A stretch of DNA of 34,418 nt from contig BDTH01000055.1 of the NCBI GenBank assembly GCA_002923195.1, positions 1 through 34,418 on the forward strand, given 5' to 3'. The position numbers and the translations under genes were made by a program. Positions 1 to 8,293 of this stretch are shown here, in pieces; position 1 is the stretch's first letter, and every line of letters starts with the position of its first letter. This DNA is from a bacterium BMS3Abin15 (GTDB lineage Bacteria > Patescibacteriota > Minisyncoccia > Moranbacterales > 2-12-FULL-40-10). Below the pieces are notes generated by a model that searched no databases, was not told the DNA's origin, and was given only the letters and a program-made list of their open reading frames with translations.

Positions 1-251
1 TAGCCCAAAACTCAAACTCAATCCATACTGCACTCAGGCTACCAATAATAATGAATTTCCATTTGGCGTTGATTTTCCAGACCTCAACTTTAGCCGAAAT
101 TGGTTTTCTGAATATCCAAAACAGCAGTGTTGAAAGGCCAGCTATCACAATTCCGACTGCCGAGAAAATTGACACTGGATCGCTGGAAAGCGACCATAGC
201 CCTAAAGCAAGTATAGTCCAGGTGAAAAAAAAATATCTTAAATAATTTCAT
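1..251 (-). CDS. Partial small membrane protein, C-terminus beyond the window edge
   Basis: Reverse strand is open from ATG (cat 249-251) to position 1: MKLFKIFFFTWTILALGLWSLSSDPVSIFSAVGIVIAGLSTLLFWIFRKPISAKVEVWKINAKWKFIIIGSLSAVWIEFEFWA. Absent from the ORF track because it is edge-truncated. Confidence 0.65.
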
Positions 252-269
252 TTGATAACACTATGTCTA

Positions 270-470
270 TTATTCGCTCTGTCCGCCTGATTCTTTTTTC
301 TTTCTACACATACAGCCACCAGCGCCTAAAATTATTAATGCAGCTAGAATTGTAATCGCAATATTAGCCCAAGACGGGGCAGTCCATACTAAAACAATAA
401 TTAATATAGCTAGTAATGCCTTGCAATGACAAAATCCTGAATGTCCGCAACATGATTTTCCTTCTTCCAC
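270..470 (-). CDS. Small Cys-rich membrane protein, unknown function
   Basis: 66-aa ORF with cysteines, two hydrophobic stretches and an AAAGGAGG-like RBS (ctcctttctt on plus) just upstream. Confidence 0.65.
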   Translation of the reverse strand: MEEGKSCCGHSGFCHCKALLAILIIVLVWTAPSWANIAITILAALIILGAGGCMCRKKKESGGQSE

Positions 471-526
471 TTTATAACACCTCCTTTCTTTTTTAGATAA
501 TTATTTAAATACTTATCTGGCTATTG

Positions 527-625
527 ACCCCGTTAGAAATATGTTCATAACGTGCTGCAACTGGATAAAAATTTAAATAGTTCTCACAATTAGATTTCGT
601 GTTCTACGCAAATTTCTAACGGGGT
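527..625. repeat. Inverted repeat pair, 14-bp perfect arms accccgttagaaat / atttctaacggggt
   Basis: Arms at 527-540 and 612-625, between the divergent genes at 270-470(-) and 718-927(+). Confidence 0.75.
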
Positions 626-717
626 TGACCTATTGCTTTAAAGGGACTAAGCTTATATATTAATTATAGGCTAAAACAGCATAAAAATACAAATAAATAT
701 AAATTGGGAGGATTAAT

Positions 718-927
718 ATGAATTTAGGCACGTTGTCGTATGATAAATTAAGAATGCCGATGGACGATATTGCTGCAAGAAATGAGGAGATTAAAAGACG
801 TATAGCTCAGGGTTTTGGTGCTCCACTTGGATTTAACTGTAAAGTGTGCGAATTCGTGCCTTGCACCACGACGGAAGCCGCAACCCATATTATTGAACAC
901 GAACATAAAGGAGAAAAGCCAGCATAA
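718..927 (+). CDS. Small hypothetical protein with a CxxC motif and His-rich C-terminus
   Basis: 69-aa ORF with SD gggagg about 6 nt upstream; contains NCKVCEF and HIIEHEH. Confidence 0.7.
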   Translation: MNLGTLSYDKLRMPMDDIAARNEEIKRRIAQGFGAPLGFNCKVCEFVPCTTTEAATHIIEHEHKGEKPA

Positions 928-945
928 ATAACAGCTACTGTCAAC

Positions 946-976
946 AACCCCATATATTATATGGGGTTTACTTTTT
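946..976 (+). terminator. Rho-independent terminator
   Basis: aaccccatat-att-atatggggtt followed by a T-rich stretch. Confidence 0.7.
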
Positions 977-981
977 TAAAG

Positions 982-1010
982 TTGACTCTAGTCCTTAAGC
1001 AGAGTAGGAT
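982..1010 (+). promoter_or_regulatory. Sigma70-like promoter for prfA-prmC
   Basis: TTGACT (982-987), N17, TAGGAT (1005-1010), just upstream of the prfA ATG at 1031. Confidence 0.5.
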
Positions 1011-1030
1011 TATGTGTTAAAATATTAAGT

Positions 1031-2092
1031 ATGAAAAGCCAAATTGACGAGATAAAAAAAGAATACGAAGATATTCAAAAACAACTCGGTAATCCCGAGG
1101 TTGTTTCTGATACTCAGAAGATGGCTAAACTGGGAAAAAGGCAGGCAGAATTGGAAGATACCGTTAATCTAATTAACGAGCTGGAAAAGACAGAAAAGGA
1201 AATGAAAGAAAACGCTGAGATTATTAATACTGAAAAAGACGCCGAGGTAAAACAAATGGCGATGGATGAAAATGTTAAGTTATCCCAGAAAAAAGAAGAA
1301 CTAGGAAAAGAATTGGAAGTTAAATTAATTCCCAAAGATCCCAATGATTCAAAAGATGTCATTGTCGAAATTCGCGCTGGCGCTGGTGGAGACGAATCAG
1401 CCCTTTTTGCGGCTAACTTGTTTAGAATGTATTCTAAATTTGCTGAAAAGAGCGGCTGGAAAACTTCTATTATGAACTCTAGCAGAATCGGGATTGGCGG
1501 ATTTAAAGAAGTAATTTTTGAAATAAGCGGAACGGATGTTTTTTCTAAGATGAAACATGAATCTGGGGTTCATCGGGTTCAAAGAGTGCCTGAAACGGAA
1601 AAAATGGGAAGAGTGCACACTTCTACTGCCACCGTGGCTGTGCTTCCAGAAGCTGAAGAAGTGGAGCTTAAAATTGATCCTAAAGATTTGCGCATTGATA
1701 CTTACGCCTCCTCCGGCCCTGGCGGACAGTCGGTTAACACCACTAACAGCGCGGTGAGAATTACCCACATTCCCACTGATACGGTAGTATCCTGCCAAGA
1801 TGAAAAATCCCAGTTAAAAAACAGGGATAAGGCCATGAAGGTCCTGCGATCCCGTCTGCTTCAAGCTGAGCAGGAAAAACAAGCCAAAGAACTGGGAGAT
1901 GCCAGGCGAAGTCAGATTGGAACTGGCGACCGGAGTGAAAAAATTAGAACATATAACTTTCCGCAAGATCGCATAACTGACCACAGGATTAAAAAGAATT
2001 GGAGTAATATTGAAGGAATACTGGATGGTGATTTTAATGAAATAACTGAAGCATTGCAAGAAGAAGATCAGAAAATCAAAATGTCAAAATGA
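1031..2092 (+). CDS. prfA: Peptide chain release factor 1
   Basis: 353 aa; [16 protein letters not shown] release-factor GGQ motif, full-length RF1 architecture. Confidence 0.96.
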   Translation: MKSQIDEIKKEYEDIQKQLGNPEVVSDTQKMAKLGKRQAELEDTVNLINELEKTEKEMKENAEIINTEKDAEVKQMAMDENVKLSQKKEELGKELEVKLIPKDPNDSKDVIVEIRAGAGGDESALFAANLFRMYSKFAEKSGWKTSIMNSSRIGIGGFKEVIFEISGTDVFSKMKHESGVHRVQRVPETEKMGRVHTSTATVAVLPEAEEVELKIDPKDLRIDTYASSGPGGQSVNTTNSAVRITHIPTDTVVSCQDEKSQLKNRDKAMKVLRSRLLQAEQEKQAKELGDARRSQIGTGDRSEKIRTYNFPQDRITDHRIKKNWSNIEGILDGDFNEITEALQEEDQKIKMSK

Positions 2093-3030
2093 AAACAATA
2101 GAAGATATAATAAAAAAATATAAATCAAAGATTGATTACCTAGACCTAGAGATTATCATATCCCGCGCCATTAATAAGTCGCGGGAATTTGTTTTGGCGC
2201 ATCCGGAAAAAAGGCTAACACCAAATCAGAAATTAAGAATTGGGAATTATGCGATGAGAAGGATAAAACATGAGCCGTTGGCATATATTTTGGGAAACAA
2301 AGAATTCTACGGATTGGATTTTAAAGTTAATAAAAATACATTGATCCCCCGCCCGGAAACTGAACTATTAGTAGATGAGACATTAAAAGTGTTAAGTAAC
2401 TTGCCTGCCCGCCGCACTGGAGGGTTCAGTAATAAGTTCAGCAACACTTCTGTTGTTGATATTGGGACCGGATCGGGAAATATAATAATTTCCTTAGCAA
2501 AAAATTCCAAACAAAAAAGTGGGTGTTACGCGACCGATATCTCTGAAAAGGCTCTACGAGTTGCCAAACAGAACGCGAAACTACATAAAGTTTATGAAAA
2601 GATAAAATTCTTCAAATCAAGCTTGCTGGGAAACAAAAAGCTTCTTAACAATTTAACAATGAAGCAATGTAACAATTTAGTTATAGTTGCCAATCTCCCT
2701 TACCTCTCTGAAAAAATATATATGTTGTCCCCTGCTTCTGTAAAAAAATATGAACCTCAGTCTGCATTACTAAGTTCCAATAGAGGGTTGTTCCATTATG
2801 AAAAATTACTCAAACAACTTAAAAAACTACATACCACATACTACCCGCCCGCAACGCCTGAGCGTAGCGATGGCGGGCGGAGCATACCACATACCACATG
2901 CATATTAGAGATAAGTCCCGAACAAAAAACGAGATTAAATAAACTTATCAAACAACACTTCCCGAAACCCAAGGTGATCTTTAAAAAAGACCTGGCCAAA
3001 AAGTGGAGGGTTTGTATAATTACTTTATAA
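2089..3030 (+). CDS. prmC: Release factor glutamine methyltransferase (PrmC/HemK-like), with in-frame repeat insertions
   Basis: ATGA overlap with prfA; SAM-binding [16 protein letters not shown]; substrate motif is NLPY rather than NPPY. Confidence 0.9.
   Translation: MKTIEDIIKKYKSKIDYLDLEIIISRAINKSREFVLAHPEKRLTPNQKLRIGNYAMRRIKHEPLAYILGNKEFYGLDFKVNKNTLIPRPETELLVDETLKVLSNLPARRTGGFSNKFSNTSVVDIGTGSGNIIISLAKNSKQKSGCYATDISEKALRVAKQNAKLHKVYEKIKFFKSSLLGNKKLLNNLTMKQCNNLVIVANLPYLSEKIYMLSPASVKKYEPQSALLSSNRGLFHYEKLLKQLKKLHTTYYPPATPERSDGGRSIPHTTCILEISPEQKTRLNKLIKQHFPKPKVIFKKDLAKKWRVCIITL
2844..2880. repeat. Palindromic element inside prmC
   Basis: cccgcccgcaacgcctgagcgtagcgatggcgggcgg, encoding [12 protein letters not shown], flanked by direct repeats cataccacata (2830-2840 and 2883-2893). 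Confidence 0.8.
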
Positions 3031-3038
3031 ATACCAAA

Positions 3039-3058
3039 ATCCCGCCATAAAGCGGGAT
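3039..3058. terminator. Hairpin downstream of prmC
   Basis: atcccgc-cataaa-gcgggat. Confidence 0.45.
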
Positions 3059-3124
3059 CTTAGTTAATACTTGGGCTTAACATCAGTCTAATGTCAAGCC
3101 GAAAAAAGAAAATTTAATTAAAAA

Positions 3125-3235
3125 CTATTTTTTCTTCTTCCTTTTTTTAGCTTTTTTCTTAGTAGCTCTTTTCTTGGTAGCTTTCTTTTTAGTTCCTTTT
3201 TTCTTAGCAGCTTTCTTTTTTTTCTTTTTTGCCAT
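3125..3235 (-). CDS. 36-aa Lys/Ala-rich basic protein (histone H1-like tail composition)
   Basis: ATG at 3233-3235 to TAG at 3125-3127: MAKKKKKKAAKKKGTKKKATKKRATKKKAKKRKKKK. SD aaggaggtg upstream. Below the ORF-track size cutoff. Confidence 0.8.
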   Translation of the reverse strand: MAKKKKKKAAKKKGTKKKATKKRATKKKAKKRKKKK

Positions 3236-3678
3236 TTTACTTCACCTCCTTCTATTGTTTCTTCCTTCGACATATCGCCGAAGAAAAAAATTATTAAAAC
3301 TTATTTTTACCTGCCCCGCGATCTCACCTTGGCGGGGTTTTGAACTTTCTATATTTTTATTACAACAAGAACTTTGCAAAATTTCAAGTTTATATTCTAA
3401 TTATACAACATATTTTTTAAAAATCAATGCAAAAAAGTTATCCACAGCGCAAAAATAGAAAAAATTTCTATTTTTTAAATTCTAAAAGCTACACCCTAAA
3501 TTATAAACAATATCAAGATTCAAATTTAAAAAATTTAAAACGTTTTTAGTATTGAGATTTATAATTTTATATTTGCTTAGTATTTCGTGCTTAGGATTTC
3601 GAGTTTATAAAAATTTTGCATGCCAAGCCTGCGAAATTTTTAGTATTTATTACACCAAAAATATATACTTTTGTCTAG

Positions 3679-3707
3679 TTGACGCTGGGAAACGGCTAGG
3701 CTAAAAT
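3679..3707 (+). promoter_or_regulatory. Strong sigma70-like promoter with a structured ~140-nt leader
   Basis: TTGACG (3679-3684), 17-nt spacer, TAAAAT (3702-3707); the CDS starts at 3855. Confidence 0.6.
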
Positions 3708-3854
3708 TGTTAGACAGGTCACAGAATCGATTACCCAATAATCAATATCGGATCGATCTGTATTCGAGCTTCAATCAGAAGCCGTACTTTAAAAAGTAAC
3801 TTCCCCGTTTTTTTCAATAAAGATCGGGGTAAACTAGAAAGGAAGGTGACGTAA

Positions 3855-4466
3855 ATGGAAGAAAATACCCAGGGCAATGTAGATAATGCAAAAAGATGGT
3901 TACAGGATAATCTTCGGATTATCATCAGCATTGTAATCGTAGTAGCCATCGCTGGAGGAATCTACTCTTACTCAAAACGTTCGCAAGCTCCCGTTGTTAG
4001 TGAGGAAGCAGGCATTGAGAAACAGGCAATTGACGACACAGACTTACTAATGACCGACGAGGCTGGCGAAATTAATGGAGGTGAAGTGACTGAAGAGACA
4101 GGAGAAGCTGTCCAGCAAGAAGAAGCCCCCCAAGAACAAGTTACATCTGCTGCTACCAGCAATGAAACAGACGGGTCATTCATCGAGACAGCTGGAGCTG
4201 GAGATGGCAGAACTCATTTAGCTCGCAGAGCGCTAGCGAACTATCTGGAAAAAAATCCTGATTCCGAATTAAAAGCCGAACACAAAATCTATATAGAGGA
4301 TTACTTGCGTAAAAAGGTAGATTTCCAGGGAAGAGTATTTGTAGGAACTTCAGTGGAATTTTCAAAAGATTTGATCCAAGAAGCAATCGGAGAAGCTAAG
4401 GGATTGAATGATGCGCAGATTAAAAATCTGCAGAAGTACACAGTTCTAGCACCGTCATTATCTTGA
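3855..4466 (+). CDS. Membrane-anchored protein with C-terminal LysM-like domain
   Basis: 203 aa; N-terminal TM, acidic Thr/Glu linker, then THLARRALANYLEKN...HKIYIEDYLRKKV...VGTSVEFSKDLIQEAI, as in LysM-like proteins recalled from Patescibacteria. Confidence 0.7.
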   Translation: MEENTQGNVDNAKRWLQDNLRIIISIVIVVAIAGGIYSYSKRSQAPVVSEEAGIEKQAIDDTDLLMTDEAGEINGGEVTEETGEAVQQEEAPQEQVTSAATSNETDGSFIETAGAGDGRTHLARRALANYLEKNPDSELKAEHKIYIEDYLRKKVDFQGRVFVGTSVEFSKDLIQEAIGEAKGLNDAQIKNLQKYTVLAPSLS

Positions 4467-4515
4467 TGCCTTAAAGAATCATCGATACAAATCCCGCAAT
4501 TCTTAGCGGGATAAA

Positions 4516-4620
4516 CCCCGCCATTTCAGCGGGACAGGCAGAAACAAAAAAATCCGCTGTTCTTTGTTCTAGTAATATAAATTACTTTTCGATAGCCCCG
4601 CCATTTCAGCGGGACAGGCA
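4516..4620. repeat. Two exact 25-bp hairpin repeats ccccgccatttcagcgggacaggca
   Basis: Copies at 4516-4540 and 4596-4620, each with a cccgc/gcggg stem. Confidence 0.8.
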
Positions 4621-4623
4621 AAA

Positions 4624-4648
4624 CCCCGCAACCGCGGGGTTTTGCGTT
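4624..4648 (+). terminator. Rho-independent terminator
   Basis: ccccgcaaccgcggggttttgcg. Confidence 0.6.
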
Positions 4649-4746
4649 TTTATGAAAATAAAAATAAAAGACCCCCTCAAACTTCTGCAAGATTTTGCAA
4701 AAATTCAAGAGGGTCAAAGTGTCAAAGAATCAAAGATTCAAAAGAT

Positions 4747-5398
4747 CTAAGATTCAGAGGAATTGCGGGAGAACACCCGGCGGCCATAGTACCGCTCACG
4801 CGGAGTCCCAACGGAGCAAGCATCCACGCTCCAGCCGACGCCACCCCAGTCGCAGCGGACCGCGCCCAGCACACCGTTTACATCGTGGATATAGAAAATA
4901 TTGGCGTATCCGTTAGTAGGCAGTGCGCCTTTTTCGCCATTCGGCTGCATTTCCATAAGGGCGAACATTTCAGCGAGGGTGGTTTCCGCTTTTTTTTCTC
5001 CGCCCAGTTCGGCGATGATTGGCTTATCAGCCGAACTTTTCCGCAGTTTGTGGTAGCGGAGAGTGGTTTCAGGAATTGCTTTTTCTGTTTTGCCAAGGAA
5101 ATTTTTCCGGAAGTCATCGCCAAGGTAAGAGATTTTCACTTTCGTCTTCCTGCTTGTGTCGACAATGAAGTTATCCTTGGCAACGAACTTTTTGGTGATT
5201 GCCGGAATAATGATTGTGCCAATAAATTCCAGCGATTTAATCTGAACGATTTTGGCATTACCAAGCACAACCTGTCGAACATGGGTAAGGACATTGCCCT
5301 CGCTCAGCTTTTTTATTTCAGCGTTTGTCCAATCACCGCGTCTGAACGCGGATTTTAATTCTCCTGCTTGGTCAACATCGAGCATTAAATCACTCATA
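4747..5398 (-). CDS. Hypothetical protein with C-terminal C-type-lectin/DGR-variable-protein-like domain
   Basis: ORF 4747-5511; the likely start is MSDLMLDVDQAGEL with SD aaggagg (plus cctcctt). C-terminus AVRCDWGGVGWSVDACSVGTPRERYYGRRVFSRNSSES resembles DGR-type variable domains. Confidence 0.65.
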
Positions 5399-5565
5399 GT
5401 TGCCTCCTTTTGCAACAGTGTTTTTGCAAACATGTTGCTATTTTTGAAATTTATACTGCTAAAAGCAGTATTTGTTAAGTTGCAATCGCCCGTTTTAAGA
5501 CGATGCTCCATTATATATCAAAACGCGGAAAAAGTCAATAGTTGGTTTTTGGCTTAAATACGGCA

Positions 5566-5602
5566 AATTTAACGGCTAACACGACGTTCTAGCCGTTAAA
5601 TT
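5566..5602. repeat. 12-bp perfect inverted repeat
   Basis: aatttaacggct (5566-5577) / agccgttaaatt (5591-5602), 13-nt loop. Confidence 0.75.
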
Positions 5603-5655
5603 ACCCGGTAACGATTCGGCCACTACAATCTTAAAATACGTTACGACAATAAGCT

Positions 5656-5700
5656 ACGACTGCGTAAAAGCGACGTGGTCGCCACGCGACTTTACGTCGT
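5656..5700. repeat. Long imperfect stem-loop
   Basis: acgactgcgtaaaagcgacgtgg-tcg-ccacgcgactttacgtcgt. Confidence 0.7.
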
Positions 5701-5737
5701 GAGTTAATGGAATAATAAAAGTTGCTTATAAATCTCT

Positions 5738-5760
5738 ACTTGGAAGTTCGACTTCCAAGT
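5738..5760. terminator. Perfect 10-bp hairpin at the 3' end of the DUF192 gene
   Basis: acttggaagt-tcg-acttccaagt. Confidence 0.55.
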
Positions 5761-5764
5761 GGGC

Positions 5765-6205
5765 TTACTTAACAATAACTTTATCCCCTTCTTTAATTCC
5801 ATACTCGTCAGTCATTCCGGCATTAATTTCCAATACCCTGTTGGCTTCTATGTCAGAATTAATGCTTCCTTTGAAATTGTAAGAAATATTTTTAACTATA
5901 TAAACTATTTTGTCGCCCGAAATCCAAATTATATCCAGCGGAAAATTCATATCTTTCATCCAAAAAGAATACTTTTCTTTTTCGGGAAACTCAAAAAGCA
6001 TCCCGCAGGAATCACATAAACTTTCTCTTTCTCCCAATCCCTTAGCTCTTTCTTGGGCATCGTTTACAATTTCAACCCTAAGCTCGTGCTTATTAATGGA
6101 AACTATTTTGTCTTTATTCTCCGGCATCGGCGACTTCTGCAAGAACAAATAAAAAACGCCACCTGCTAAAATGATTAAAACTAAGATTATAATTATTTTT
6201 TTCAT
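5765..6205 (-). CDS. DUF192 family protein, membrane-anchored
   Basis: 146 aa; N-terminal TM; RAKGLGERESLCDSCGMLFEF...YSFWMKDMNFPLDIIWI is characteristic of DUF192/COG1430. Confidence 0.88.
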   Translation of the reverse strand: MKKIIIILVLIILAGGVFYLFLQKSPMPENKDKIVSINKHELRVEIVNDAQERAKGLGERESLCDSCGMLFEFPEKEKYSFWMKDMNFPLDIIWISGDKIVYIVKNISYNFKGSINSDIEANRVLEINAGMTDEYGIKEGDKVIVK

Positions 6206-6226
6206 CAGATATCTACATAGTTTATG

Positions 6227-6346
6227 CTATTTTTTTCTCGCTTTTTTTACAACGATTTCTTTAATTTTAAAAACACTTTTTCCCGAAACTTTCATTTTCG
6301 GTTTCTTTTTAATTTCGCGTTTTTCAGCTTTTATAGAACGCTTCAT
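6227..6346 (-). CDS. 39-aa Lys-rich small protein
   Basis: ATG 6344-6346 to TAG 6227-6229: MKRSIKAEKREIKKKPKMKVSGKSVFKIKEIVVKKARKK. Below the ORF-track cutoff. Confidence 0.65.
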   Translation of the reverse strand: MKRSIKAEKREIKKKPKMKVSGKSVFKIKEIVVKKARKK

Positions 6347-6358
6347 ACCACTACAAAA

Positions 6359-6619
6359 TTAATTAAATCCGTAAAAATTCTTGCCCAGGCAATATGTTTG
6401 ATCTGAGATCTCTCTGTTCATTTCATAATGGAAGCTGAATGGATATTTAAAAGCAATATTGCCATCTGGCGCATTTTTTAATAAAAAATTATTAGAAGAT
6501 ATTTGAAAGCCCGCGCATCCCTTTCCCAATGGACTGACGCCTGCCGGCCCTTCAATAAATATGTCAAGTAATATCAGAAACACAATTATAAATGCAATGA
6601 CTACCAATAATTTTTTCAT
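6359..6619 (-). CDS. Small membrane-anchored/secreted hypothetical protein
   Basis: 86 aa with N-terminal TM/signal; ATGA overlap with the upstream gene. Confidence 0.6.
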   Translation of the reverse strand: MKKLLVVIAFIIVFLILLDIFIEGPAGVSPLGKGCAGFQISSNNFLLKNAPDGNIAFKYPFSFHYEMNREISDQTYCLGKNFYGFN

Positions 6620-7189
6620 ACTTTTAAATTTATCTTATCTATAACAACATACTCTGTTTCGGGTATAACATAAGTCTTTAAGTTTTCCTTGTGCTTTTCT
6701 AATATCTTTAATTTTTCTACCTTCTCTTCTGAGTAATGAACAAAAACTTTGATCGGCAATATGCCTAACCCTTCTTCAATTCTATCCCTATGATAAGAGT
6801 AATAATATTTAGCAACTATATTAGCTCCAGCTGAAGAGCCAGCCAGTATTTTTCCTCTGAATAAGTTAGATAAATTTTTAATATTCTTAAGTTTCTTATA
6901 TAGGGGCTGTGTGCTTCCGCCCTTTATGTAAATTGCGTCAGAATCAACAACCTGTTTAGGAAATATTTCCGGATTATCATCAGCCAAAATAAATTCTATG
7001 TTTTCATTTAGAAAAGTAAATTTTTTCTTTTCCCATTCAAATTGATCGGGCCACGTATCTTTTTCTGTAGCGAAACAAACGATAAGAACTTTAATTGGTT
7101 CTGAAAAATCGGATACAATTTCCCTAAAAAAATTTATTGCTATCATGAGGTGTTCTTGTCTCCCCACCGTGGAGAATAAATTTTGTCAT
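6616..7189 (-). CDS. Peptidase S51 (dipeptidase E)-like protein with an apparent 5' frameshift
   Basis: ORF 6616-7167 has KGGSTQPLYKKL...GSSAGAN. The expected N-terminus MTKFILHGGETRTPHDSNKFF is encoded from ATG 7187-7189 in another frame and ends at TAG directly after a T7 run. Confidence 0.7.
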
Positions 7190-7229
7190 ATCACTAATCC
7201 TATCACTAACAATTACTGAAATCAAACTG

Positions 7230-8267
7230 TTATTTAGAAAGTTTTTGCTCTTTTGCAGCTATTTTTTTATTAACAACAAGAATCACACCAATCATAATTG
7301 CCACAACCAAAATAATAGTGATTGATTTTCCCATAGCCCTGGTGTTCAAGGCTACGATAGCGATAAGAATAGTAATCACATAGAAAAATAAAGCGATTTT
7401 TTTTTGAGACCATCCCAATTTCATAAGCTTGTAATGCAAATGACGCTCGTCTGGCTCATGAACAGCATCGCCCGATCTAAATCTTTCCCATACAACCCAA
7501 AGGGTATCGGCTATTGGAATTGCCATCACCAGTAAGGCAGTAGCAATCTTGATTCCAGCAAAAATTGCCAAAACGGCCAGGATAAAACCCATAAACATTG
7601 ACCCGGTAGTGCCAGCTAAAATTCTGGCCGGATGAAAATTAAAAATTAAAAATGCCAGAACTGCCCCAGCTAGTGCCATAGATATTATGCCCACTGGCGG
7701 CTGGTTAACTTCCGGCTTCATGCTTAAAAGAAATATGGTTATTGCCCCAACAAAAGCTGCTCCACCGGAAAGTCCGTCAATTCCGTCAAGCCAATTCATG
7801 GAATTCATCATAAGCACTACCCATACAATTACAAAAAGTAAGCTAGGCAACAAATACTGTCCTAGGTCTAAAAATATATATCCCCCAAAAGGGTTGGTTA
7901 TATACTCTACTTGCGTTCCAGTTATAAAAATAAGAATCACAATGGCAACCTGATAAAAAAACTGATATTTCCAGTCAAGCTCGCTGAAGTCGTCCCAAAG
8001 GCCTACAAGTAAAATAAAAAAAGATGCAATCATTATGCCCCACAGCGGCTGGGAAATAACTAGATTAGCATCAGTAAGAATTGAGATTAAGAAAGCCACA
8101 ATTATTGCCACTCCGCCTAAACGGGAAATTTTTTTGAGGTGAATATGGCGGCTATCTTCTCTTCCTCGACACGCTATTTTTTTAGAACACCAAGTGAGAA
8201 CTATCGACAATACGATAGTAATTACGAAGGCCTTAAGAAATGGAGTAAGATACAATTGGATATCCAT
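7230..8267 (-). CDS. Undecaprenyl-phosphate sugar-1-phosphate transferase (WecA/TagO/MraY family)
   Basis: 345 aa polytopic; LVGLWDDFSELDWKYQ, NSMNWLDGIDGLSGG, DTLWVVWERFRSG...ERHLHYKLMKLG. Confidence 0.9.
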   Translation of the reverse strand: MDIQLYLTPFLKAFVITIVLSIVLTWCSKKIACRGREDSRHIHLKKISRLGGVAIIVAFLISILTDANLVISQPLWGIMIASFFILLVGLWDDFSELDWKYQFFYQVAIVILIFITGTQVEYITNPFGGYIFLDLGQYLLPSLLFVIVWVVLMMNSMNWLDGIDGLSGGAAFVGAITIFLLSMKPEVNQPPVGIISMALAGAVLAFLIFNFHPARILAGTTGSMFMGFILAVLAIFAGIKIATALLVMAIPIADTLWVVWERFRSGDAVHEPDERHLHYKLMKLGWSQKKIALFFYVITILIAIVALNTRAMGKSITIILVVAIMIGVILVVNKKIAAKEQKLSK

Positions 8268-8293
8268 AAATTTCTAATTCCTGCTTAGTGTTT

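Noticed and set aside
1397-1798. 133-aa minus-strand ORF (and 1114-1362, 1557-1757, 1814-2059)
   Set aside because: Alternative-frame or antisense shadows of the clear prfA coding frame.
3174-3458. 94-aa Phe/Leu-rich plus-strand ORF
   Set aside because: Antisense of the polylysine protein gene plus AT-rich noncoding DNA.
4642-5358. 238-aa plus-strand ORF
   Set aside because: Antisense to the DGR-like gene, which has a good SD and family-like sequence on the minus strand.
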